A stretch of DNA of 6,789 bases from JBJXFY01 sp046155815. Lineage in GTDB: Bacteria > Verrucomicrobiota > Verrucomicrobiia > Limisphaerales > CAIMTB01. Positions 1 through 5,228 of this stretch are shown here, piece by piece. The notes beneath the pieces are model-generated. The model was given only the letters and a program-made list of their open reading frames with translations. It made no database searches and was not told the DNA's origin. Made by a program: the position numbers and the translations under genes. The stretch covers positions 1-6,789 of the forward strand of contig JBJXFY010000090.1 in assembly GCA_046155815.1 (NCBI GenBank). Reading direction: 5' to 3'. Positions within the stretch are counted from its first letter, which is position 1, and the number at the start of each line of letters is the position of its first letter.

Positions 1-618
1 GCCTGCCTGGCCACCGGCCGTCCCGTGATCGTCGCCACGCACATGCTCGAGAGCATGATCGAAAACCCGATGCCCACCCGCGCGGAAATCACCGATGTCG
101 CCAACGCCGTCTTCGAGCAGGCCGACGCCATCATGCTCAGCGGGGAGACCAGCGTGGGCCGCTATCCGCTGAAGTGCCTGGAGGTGATGGATCGTGTGGC
201 CTTGCGCATCGAGCGCAGCGGCGGGGCCAACTTCCACCACGCCGCCACGCTCACCCTGCCGCGGCAGGTGCTGGTGAAGAGTGCGGTGGTCATGGCCGAC
301 GAACTCAAGGCCAGGGCGATCCTGGTCTTCACCGCGAAGGGCAACATCCCCCGCTACGCTGCGTGGATGCGGCCGCGCCACGCCACCGTGTTCGCCGCGT
401 GCGAAGGCGGGAACCTCGCCAACCAGCTCACGCTCTGCTGGGGCGTGCGCCCGTTCGTGCTGCCCTTCACGATGATCAACCCGCAGCACGCCGTCCAGCC
501 GGCCATCGAGGGCCTGCTCGCCCACGGCTGGCTGACGAAGGGCGCCACGCTGGTCGTCATCTGCCCCGTGTCCGTCGGCGACCAGCTCGTCGAGACCGTG
601 CAAATGCGGACGGCCTAG
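1..618 (+). CDS. pyk: Pyruvate kinase, C-terminal part (5' end outside the window)
   Basis: This enzyme converts phosphoenolpyruvate and ADP to pyruvate and ATP, the last step of glycolysis, in the cytosol. The reading frame is open from base 1, so the gene is cut by the left edge. About 205 residues are visible, roughly the last 40% of a typical 470-480 residue enzyme. The fragment opens inside the catalytic barrel with GRPVIVATHMLESMIENP, followed by PTRAEITDVANAV and DAIMLSGETSVGRYP, the classic family blocks. The Thr of ATHM matches the active-site Thr of other pyruvate kinases; the His after it replaces the more usual Gln or Met. The C-terminal regulatory domain covers about visible residues 85-205 and ends GDQLVETVQMRTA. 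Its phosphate-loop region reads FTAKGNIPRY rather than the usual T-x-x-G-x-(S/T)-A, so fructose 1,6-bisphosphate control cannot be assumed. An ACT protein follows after 98 bases on the same strand. Identity is firm; regulation is unknown. Confidence 0.96.
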   Translation, partial: ACLATGRPVIVATHMLESMIENPMPTRAEITDVANAVFEQADAIMLSGETSVGRYPLKCLEVMDRVALRIERSGGANFHHAATLTLPRQVLVKSAVVMADELKARAILVFTAKGNIPRYAAWMRPRHATVFAACEGGNLANQLTLCWGVRPFVLPFTMINPQHAVQPAIEGLLAHGWLTKGATLVVICPVSVGDQLVETVQMRTA

Positions 619-716
619 CACGGGCGTCCACCCTCGGCGCCGCGGGCGGTGCTGGAGGAGCCCCGCGCGGAAAACGCGCGTGCGCGCCGGCCGCCGGGGC
701 GTCATGCTGCACGGGA

Positions 717-1178
717 ATGGGTACCGAAACCCTGCGGCATCCCGGCGATGGCGGGCGCGTCGTCCAGTTCTCGGTCTTCGTCGCCAACAAGCTGGGCCGC
801 CTGCGCGACCTCACCGCGCTGCTCCGGCAGCACGACGTCCACATCCTCGCGCTGACCGTGTTCGACACCACGGACAGCGCCATCGTGCGCGCCGTGGTGG
901 ACGACCCGGAGCGGGCGCGCGACCTCTTCCACGAGCACGGCTTCGCGTTCACGGAGAGCGCGGTGGTGGTGATCGAGGTGGACGTGGAGACGCGCCTCGA
1001 GGCGGCGCTGCTGGCGCTGCTGGAGGCGGAGATCAACATCCACCACGTGTATGCGTTCCTGGCCCTGCCCAACGGCCGGCCGCTGCTCGCGCTGAACGTC
1101 GAGGACCACGAACTCGCCGCCGAGGCGCTGGAGCGGCACCGCTTCCGCGTGCTGACGCAGGGATACCTGTCGCGCTGA
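717..1178 (+). CDS. Small protein with two ACT-like repeats
   Basis: This 153-residue protein seems to be made of two ACT-type beta-alpha-beta-beta-alpha-beta units. The first runs from about residue 14 to 85 (VVQFSVFVANKLGRLRDLT, with the G-R-L turn before the first helix typical of ACT domains). The second runs from about 86 to 153 (LLALLEAEINIHHVYAF). ACT domains usually bind amino acids and control enzymes or transcription; stand-alone tandem ACT proteins of this size are mostly uncharacterised. No catalytic or DNA-binding segment is visible. The ATG at 717 is the only ATG in frame between the pyk stop and the domain. Its only upstream signal is a weak GGGA touching the start codon, so the exact start is uncertain. 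It lies 98 bases after pyk with no convincing terminator between, so co-transcription is plausible. A role in amino-acid sensing next to pyruvate kinase is inference. Confidence 0.82.
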   Translation: MGTETLRHPGDGGRVVQFSVFVANKLGRLRDLTALLRQHDVHILALTVFDTTDSAIVRAVVDDPERARDLFHEHGFAFTESAVVVIEVDVETRLEAALLALLEAEINIHHVYAFLALPNGRPLLALNVEDHELAAEALERHRFRVLTQGYLSR

Positions 1179-1182
1179 GGGC

Positions 1183-1905
1183 CTAGACGGCGGCCTGCGC
1201 CACGGCAGGCTGGGGCCGGCCGGTCAACGTGGCGGGCTGGCCGTTCACCGGGAAGGCCATGACCTTGGCGTGGACGTGCGGCGGCCAGCCGTCGGTGAAG
1301 CAGCGGTAGAGCCAGCCGCCCTGCTGCTTGAGACGATCGTAGCCCTGACGGATGTCGAGCAGCATGGTGATGCGGCGGCAGGGGCAGTTCAGCTCGCCGG
1401 TGTCGTGCGTGGCCACGGGCACGAAGCCGAGCACGCGGGTGTGAAAATCATACGGGCTGTGGACCTCGCCCTCGAAGATGTCGGTGACGTAGTGCGTGTA
1501 GCCGCGCTCGATGGTCTCGCGGCTGGCCTCGCGCATGAGCACGCCCACGATGGACATGTGCCGGCGGTACTCGGGCAGCACGGCGAAGCGTCCGATCTCG
1601 GCGATCTTGTGCGTGCGGATGAAGGCGTCGAGGTCCACGCCGCCGATGAACTTGAAGCCGTAGGCCTGGTAGAGGTCCAACGGCAGGTCGTAGAGCACGC
1701 GCAGCACCCCCACCGGCCGGTCGCCGTCCAAGGCCAGAAACCACGACACGCCTTCGTTGCCCAGCTCCTCAACGGGAAACAGCTTTTGCTCGTTGAGGAT
1801 CCAGTTCTTTTCCTGCTGGTAGGTGGCGCGGACCACCTCGGTGGCAAGCACCCGCTGGGCTTCGTTCCGGACGCGGATGACGCGCAGGCGTTGGGTCAAC
1901 GTCAT
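1183..1905 (-). CDS. GNAT-fold acyltransferase resembling N-acyl amino acid synthase (FeeM type)
   Basis: This 240-residue protein has a GNAT-like core and resembles the FeeM/autoinducer-synthase branch, which moves fatty acyl groups from acyl-ACP to an amino acid. Visible features: an N-terminal ATEVVRATYQQEKNWI helix (about 21-36), a strand VSWFLALDGDRPVGVLRVLYD (about 53-73), and the block EIGRFAVLPEYRRHMSIVGVLM (about 103-124), which sits where GNAT motif A lies but lacks a clean R-x-x-G-x-G/A loop. Then come DIFEGEVHSPYDFHTRVLGF (about 142-161) and a C-terminal CPCRR (174-178) with two cysteines. The start at 1905 is chosen because its ATG overlaps the stop of the upstream acyltransferase gene (ATGA at 1902-1905). 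No Shine-Dalgarno precedes it, which fits translational coupling. A longer start at 1935 would sit inside the upstream gene. It could instead be an ordinary N-acetyltransferase. GNAT family assignment is fairly sure; the acyl-amino-acid function is inference. Confidence 0.85.
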   Translation of the reverse strand: MTLTQRLRVIRVRNEAQRVLATEVVRATYQQEKNWILNEQKLFPVEELGNEGVSWFLALDGDRPVGVLRVLYDLPLDLYQAYGFKFIGGVDLDAFIRTHKIAEIGRFAVLPEYRRHMSIVGVLMREASRETIERGYTHYVTDIFEGEVHSPYDFHTRVLGFVPVATHDTGELNCPCRRITMLLDIRQGYDRLKQQGGWLYRCFTDGWPPHVHAKVMAFPVNGQPATLTGRPQPAVAQAAV

Positions 1906-2699
1906 GACTTTTTGCGGTGATGGTCGGGTGCCCACCCGCGCCCGGCAAGCCGGGCGATTTCCTGCATGACGGCCTGGTGCCAGTCGCGGACGAGGCCGAG
2001 CTCCGGTTCGCCGGCGGTGGCGGGCGGCACCATCGGCGGGCCGAAGACAACCGTGAACGGCGCGCGCGGGTGGATCCGGCCATCCAGCGCGTGCCGGTGG
2101 TAGCGCAGCCCCGCGGGCACGACCGGCGCGCCGGTCTGGAGCGAGAGCTGGGCCGCGCCGGAATGCCCGCGCAGCAGCCGGCGGCTGTCGGCGTTCACGG
2201 TACCCTCGGGGAACACGCCGACGGGGCTGCCCGCGGCCAGCAGCCGGCGGGCGCGTTCAAAGGCCGGGACTTTCCCGGCAAACAAGGGGCGGAAAACGTT
2301 CAGGAACGCCGGTTTGGCGGGCTTGCGGGTCAGGAAAATGCACCGGCCGCGGCGCATCACAAGGCCCACGACCGGGATCATCGCAAAGTTCCAGTCCGCG
2401 AGGAACGGGACGATGCGCCCGCCACGGAGGGCCGCGACGAGGATGGGGAACAGCAGCGCCTCGTGGCGCGTGCCGTGGCTCGGCGTGAGCACGAAGGCAC
2501 CGGCCGGGGCGGTGACGTGCTCGGCCCCGTGGACTTCGTGGATTAGCCCGCGGCCGGCCAGCAGACCGCCACGGATGATCAGCCGGGTAAGCGGCTCGCG
2601 GGCCAGGGCCGGCAGCGGCCGACGCCGGAGCTCGTCCGCCGGGGCGCGGAGCGCCTCGCGGTCCGGGGCGGTCCACGGGGCGGCGGGGTTGCCTGGCAT
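1902..2699 (-). CDS. PlsC-type lysophospholipid/lyso-lipid acyltransferase
   Basis: This 265-residue protein belongs to the PlsC-like glycerolipid acyltransferases, membrane-associated enzymes that acylate a free hydroxyl of a lyso-lipid using acyl-ACP or acyl-CoA. The first block, at about residues 70-85, reads LTPSHGTRHEALLFP: the catalytic His is H75, but the partner at the usual Asp position is Glu (E80), giving H-x4-E rather than H-x4-D. A block-II-like RGRCIFLTRK lies at about 117-126 and the block III motif FPEGT at 163-167, followed by SGAAQLSLQTGAPVVPAGL. A hydrophobic stretch (about 95-115) could contact the membrane. The ATG at 2699 gives a normal family length; only a weak GGAT precedes it. 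Upstream in-frame codons are open but basic and low-complexity, and would overlap rpsU head-on. It is coupled by ATGA to the GNAT gene downstream, so the two probably act in one pathway. The substrate is unknown. Confidence 0.88.
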   Translation of the reverse strand: MPGNPAAPWTAPDREALRAPADELRRRPLPALAREPLTRLIIRGGLLAGRGLIHEVHGAEHVTAPAGAFVLTPSHGTRHEALLFPILVAALRGGRIVPFLADWNFAMIPVVGLVMRRGRCIFLTRKPAKPAFLNVFRPLFAGKVPAFERARRLLAAGSPVGVFPEGTVNADSRRLLRGHSGAAQLSLQTGAPVVPAGLRYHRHALDGRIHPRAPFTVVFGPPMVPPATAGEPELGLVRDWHQAVMQEIARLAGRGWAPDHHRKKS

Positions 2700-2817
2700 C
2701 GTGATCCGGATCGGGGTGGGGCGGTCGTTCCCGCGGCGCCCACGACGCCTCGACCCGGTGGACGGAGCAAACCAGACGGCCCTTCCCGGTGGCAAGGCAG
2801 GATTCCCTGACCGGCCG

Positions 2818-2846
2818 TTGACACCGCGGAGAGGGCTTCCTAGTTT
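2818..2846 (+). promoter_or_regulatory. Sigma-70-type promoter for rpsU
   Basis: A perfect TTGACA -35 box lies at 2818-2823 and TAGTTT at 2841-2846, separated by exactly 17 bases. The -10 box keeps the key first T, second A and last T. Transcription would start near 2852-2854, giving a leader of about 60 bases before the rpsU GTG at 2914. The match, spacing and position are good; it is a sequence prediction only. Confidence 0.75.
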
Positions 2847-2854
2847 GCCCGGCC

Positions 2855-2870
2855 CGACCCGAGCGGGTCG
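2855..2870 (+). promoter_or_regulatory. Stem-loop at the predicted 5' end of the rpsU transcript
   Basis: CGACCC (2855-2860) and GGGTCG (2865-2870) form a perfect 6-bp stem around a GAGC loop, right where the promoter would start the RNA. A second CGGGTC at 2887-2892, just before the Shine-Dalgarno, could pair with the same left arm (GACCCG, 2856-2861), so two exclusive folds are possible. Such a hairpin could stabilise the mRNA or take part in translational control. Function is inference, and short GC-rich stems arise easily in DNA of this composition. Confidence 0.4.
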
Positions 2871-2897
2871 CCGCGCCGCGGCGGTCCGGGTCCCAGA

Positions 2898-2907
2898 AAG
2901 GAAGTGA
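2898..2907 (+). promoter_or_regulatory. Strong ribosome binding site of rpsU
   Basis: AAGGAAGTGA matches the extended Shine-Dalgarno consensus AAGGAGGTGA at 9 of 10 positions and ends 6 bases before the GTG start at 2914. It is by far the best ribosome binding site in the window, and supports the GTG as the rpsU start. Most other starts here have weak or no Shine-Dalgarno. Confidence 0.8.
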
Positions 2908-2913
2908 CTGTTC

Positions 2914-3111
2914 GTGAGCGAGATCAAACTGAAGAAGGGTGAATCCGTGGACAAGGCCCTGCGCCGCCTCAAGAAGAAGGTGGACCGCGAGGGCATTTTG
3001 AAATCCGCCCGCAATCACCGGCATTACGAGAAGCCGAGCGAGCGCCGCCGCCGCAAGCTCAAGGTGGCCAAGTTCACGGCCATGCTGCGCCGCCGCGACG
3101 CGGACCTGTAG
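2914..3111 (+). CDS. rpsU: 30S ribosomal protein S21 (bS21)
   Basis: This 65-residue, very basic protein is a small-subunit component that lies near the 3' end of 16S rRNA and helps translation initiation. It shows the S21 pattern: an N-terminal strand with basic residues (SEIKLKKGESVDKALRRLKKKV), then a central helix and an Arg/Lys-rich stretch (KPSERRRRKLKVAKFTAMLRRR). Length is normal for the family (about 58-75 residues). The start is GTG at 2914, backed by a near-consensus Shine-Dalgarno and a strong upstream promoter. An intrinsic terminator follows 19 bases after the stop. It is transcribed divergently from the acyltransferase/GNAT pair. Unlike the rpsU-dnaG-rpoD order of many proteobacteria, no primase or sigma gene follows it here. 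Confidence 0.95.
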   Translation: MSEIKLKKGESVDKALRRLKKKVDREGILKSARNHRHYEKPSERRRRKLKVAKFTAMLRRRDADL

Positions 3112-3125
3112 GCCCGCCCGATTCC

Positions 3126-3171
3126 GGGGAGCCGGCCGCGCGCCCGTGGCGCGGCCGGCCCCTTTGCTTTT
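3126..3171 (+). terminator. Intrinsic terminator after rpsU
   Basis: GCCGGCCGCGC (3131-3141) pairs perfectly with GCGCGGCCGGC (3149-3159) around a 7-base loop, and GG at 3128-3129 can pair with CC at 3161-3162 past an A/C mismatch. The stem is followed by CCTTTGCTTTT (3161-3171), an interrupted T-run. This is the most convincing terminator in the window. The T-run ends only 6 bases before the ATG of the next gene (3178), so it may act as an attenuator that lets some transcription continue. Confidence 0.85.
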
Positions 3172-3177
3172 GCGCCC

Positions 3178-4092
3178 ATGTATTCCCTCTCCAGCTGCTG
3201 GAACTCGGGACGCCACACCGACGGCCGCGCGATGCTCCGCGAGATCCGCGACCTCGGCTTCGAGTACGCGGAGCTCAGCCACGGCATCCGGATCAGCCTG
3301 CTGCCGGGCATCTTCGAGTCGGTGGAAGCGGGGGACATCAAGATTTCCACGCTGCACAACTTCTGCCCGCTGCCGATGGGCGTGCATCATCCCGCGCCCA
3401 ACCTTTACAAGTTCACCGCCCTCGACGCCCGCGAGCGCGAGAACGCCTGGAAGCACTCGGTGAAGACCGTCGAGACCGCCGCCCGCCTCGGCGCGAAGCT
3501 CGTCGTGATCCACATGGGCGCCGTGGACATGAAGGACTACACGGACCGCCTGATTGACCTCGCCGCCGAGGATCGGCGCGACACGCCCAAGTTCCAAAAG
3601 CTGCTCGAGGAATGCCTCGAGAAACGCGAGAAACGCAAGGAGCCGCACGTCCGCGCGGCCTACGATTTTCTCCGCCGCCTCGCCGACCTGGCCGGGAAGC
3701 ACGGCGTTCTCCTCGGCATCGAGAACCGTGAGGCGCTCGAGGAAATCCCCTTCGAGAACGACTTCGACCTCTTCTTCCGCGAGTTCGACAACCCGGTGAT
3801 CCGATACTGGCACGACACCGGCCACGGCCAGATCAAGGAAAACCTCGGCGTGATCCACCACGCCATCCATGTCCGCGGGCAGCAGGACCGGCTGGCCGGG
3901 TTTCACATCCATGACGTGATCTTCCCCGGCCGCGATCATCAGGTGCCAGGCACGGGCTCGATTGACTTCGCCTCGCTCGCAGCCTCGGTGAAGCCGGAGC
4001 ACATCAAGGTGCTGGAGTTGAGCCCGGGCGTGCCGGTGGAGGCCGTGCCGGCCGGGCTGGCCCACATGAAGTCTGTCTGGGGCCCGGAGTGA
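3178..4092 (+). CDS. Sugar phosphate isomerase/epimerase-like TIM-barrel protein
   Basis: This 304-residue protein is of the xylose-isomerase-like/AP-endonuclease-2 TIM-barrel superfamily, whose members isomerise or epimerise sugars with a divalent metal. Candidate metal and catalytic residues appear at the expected strand ends: H112 (VVIHMG), E182 (LLGIEN), D213 and H216 (WHDTGH), H243/H245/D246 (FHIHD) and E280 (VLEL). The N-terminus MYSLSSCWNSGRHTDGRAML starts directly on the first barrel strand, so there is no room for a later start, and no in-frame ATG lies just upstream. No Shine-Dalgarno is visible; the terminator T-run sits there instead. An acidic/basic insert at about 130-158 (AEDRRDTPKF...EKREKRKE) is probably a helical excursion. 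It overlaps the next gene by 4 bases (GTGA), suggesting coupling. The true substrate cannot be told from sequence, and an endonuclease IV role is unlikely. Confidence 0.88.
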   Translation: MYSLSSCWNSGRHTDGRAMLREIRDLGFEYAELSHGIRISLLPGIFESVEAGDIKISTLHNFCPLPMGVHHPAPNLYKFTALDARERENAWKHSVKTVETAARLGAKLVVIHMGAVDMKDYTDRLIDLAAEDRRDTPKFQKLLEECLEKREKRKEPHVRAAYDFLRRLADLAGKHGVLLGIENREALEEIPFENDFDLFFREFDNPVIRYWHDTGHGQIKENLGVIHHAIHVRGQQDRLAGFHIHDVIFPGRDHQVPGTGSIDFASLAASVKPEHIKVLELSPGVPVEAVPAGLAHMKSVWGPE

Positions 4093-5186
4093 AGCCGGGA
4101 CGCGCAGCCTGGTCGCTCGCCGGACGTCTGGCGTTCGCGTCCCTCCTGCTGTTCTGGGTTTTCCACGCCATCTTCCACGATCAGGCCCGTGACGTCCTTG
4201 CGGCGCAGGGCGTCGTGCTTGATGCGCTCCCTCGCCTTGAGCGCTGGGGCCTTGTCTGGCGTGTCGGACCGGCCCAGCTCGCCCGGACGGTGGTCCGGAT
4301 CCATCCCGGCTGGCTGGCGGTCTCGTGCCTCCTGTGGGGCGTCACCCTGCTGGTCGGCGTTTGGCGCTGGCAGCTCGTGCTGCGCGCGGCGGGCATCGCG
4401 CTGTCGTTCCGACGCGCCGCGGAAATCTCCCTCGTCGCCCATTTCTTCAACTCCTTCCTGCTCGGCTCGACCGGCGGCGACGTGCTCAAGGCCTGGTACG
4501 CCGCCCGCCACGCCCCCGACCACCAGCCCGAGGCCGTCACCACCGTCGTCGTGGACCGCATCCTCGGCCTGTTCACGATGCTGGCGTTCGCGGTGATCAT
4601 GGTCCTGCCGAACCTCGACCTGCTCCGCGCCTACCGCCGCATGGCGCTGCTGGCGTGGGTCGTGGCCGGCATGGCCCTGCTGGCCGGCGGGTTCCTGGCC
4701 CTGTCGCTGCGCGGCGGGGTGTCGCGAATGTTTCCCGGTGCCCGCGCGTGGCTGCGGCGGCTGCCGTTCGGGGCCACGCTGGAACGCGCGCTCGAGGCCG
4801 GCCGCTCGCTCGGCCGGCGGCCGGGGCTGCTGGCCGGGGCGCTCGGCTGGTCCGTCGTGCTGAACGTGTCGTGCGTCCTGCAGCTCCTGACGCTCGTCTG
4901 GGGCTACGGCCTCGACCTCCCCGTGCGCGCGCTGTTCTTCATTGTGCCCGCCGTCATCTGCCTCGCGGCGCTGCCGCTCACCCCGAGCGGCCTCGGCGTG
5001 CGCGACAACCTCTACGTGTACCTCCTCACCGTCCCGACCCTCGGCGTGGACGCCGGCACCGCCCTGGCCATCTCGCTCGTGGCCTACGCGTGCAGCCTGG
5101 TCTGGAGCGTCCTCGGCGGGCTCGTGTACGTGGCCATGCCCGGCGTGCGCGCGGGGGCGAAGGAACTGGAGCAGCTGCCGGGGTAA
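4089..5186 (+). CDS. UPF0104/lysylphosphatidylglycerol synthase TM-domain family membrane protein
   Basis: This 365-residue integral membrane protein has about eight hydrophobic spans (roughly residues 9-29, 73-93, 111-127, 157-176, 185-206, 246-272, 281-297 and 322-350). The family signature is visible: HFFNSFLLGSTGGDVLKAWYAAR (about 118-140), VVVDRILGLF (153-162) and PLTPSGLGVRD (296-306). It corresponds to the flippase-like half of MprF (PF03706, COG0392) and lacks the soluble aminoacyl-transferase domain, so it cannot itself make lysyl-PG. Stand-alone members are thought to move lipids or lipid-linked sugars, but most are uncharacterised. The start is GTG at 4089, overlapping the isomerase stop as GTGA; GGAG adjoining the start is too close to be a good ribosome site, so coupling is likely. 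It converges with recJ, leaving 42 bases between the stops. Confidence 0.9.
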   Translation: MKPGRAAWSLAGRLAFASLLLFWVFHAIFHDQARDVLAAQGVVLDALPRLERWGLVWRVGPAQLARTVVRIHPGWLAVSCLLWGVTLLVGVWRWQLVLRAAGIALSFRRAAEISLVAHFFNSFLLGSTGGDVLKAWYAARHAPDHQPEAVTTVVVDRILGLFTMLAFAVIMVLPNLDLLRAYRRMALLAWVVAGMALLAGGFLALSLRGGVSRMFPGARAWLRRLPFGATLERALEAGRSLGRRPGLLAGALGWSVVLNVSCVLQLLTLVWGYGLDLPVRALFFIVPAVICLAALPLTPSGLGVRDNLYVYLLTVPTLGVDAGTALAISLVAYACSLVWSVLGGLVYVAMPGVRAGAKELEQLPG

Positions 5187-5196
5187 GGCGGAGGGG

Positions 5197-5225
5197 CTCA
5201 AGCGGCCCGCGCGGCATCACTTGAG
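5197..5225. terminator. Possible two-way hairpin between convergent genes
   Basis: CTCAAG (5197-5202) pairs with CTTGAG (5220-5225) around a 17-base GC-rich loop, in the 42-base gap between the membrane-protein stop and the recJ stop. No T-run follows on either strand, so termination is only suggested by position. The right arm is also part of the 12-base palindrome TTGAGGCCTCAA (5221-5232) that covers the recJ stop codon. Confidence 0.3.
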
Positions 5226-5228
5226 GCC

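Noticed and set aside
664..680. Hairpin CGCGCG-GAAAA-CGCGCG between pyk and the ACT gene
   Set aside because: The stem is perfect but is followed by TGCGCGCC and no T-run, so it is not a convincing terminator; such simple CG repeats are expected here.
1906..1935. Alternative GNAT start at 1935
   Set aside because: The ATG at 1905 forms a precise ATGA overlap with the upstream stop; the extra ten residues look like shadow translation of the acyltransferase end.
2766..2795. Possible minus-strand promoter (TTGCCA, 18 bases, TTTGCT) for the acyltransferase pair
   Set aside because: The -35 matches at 5 of 6 but the -10 is poor (3 of 6, without the second A). Position is suitable, but the match is too weak to list as a feature.
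2700..3014. N-terminal extension of the acyltransferase gene up to 3014
   Set aside because: It would add 105 low-complexity basic residues and run head-on through the rpsU promoter and much of its coding region. The ATG at 2699 gives normal family length.
2257..5201. Very long minus-strand open frames (602 and 420 codons) opposite rpsU, the isomerase and the membrane protein
   Set aside because: They are antisense shadows typical of GC-rich DNA. Their products are repetitive in Ala, Glu, Arg and His with no recognisable domain, while the plus-strand genes have clear family motifs.
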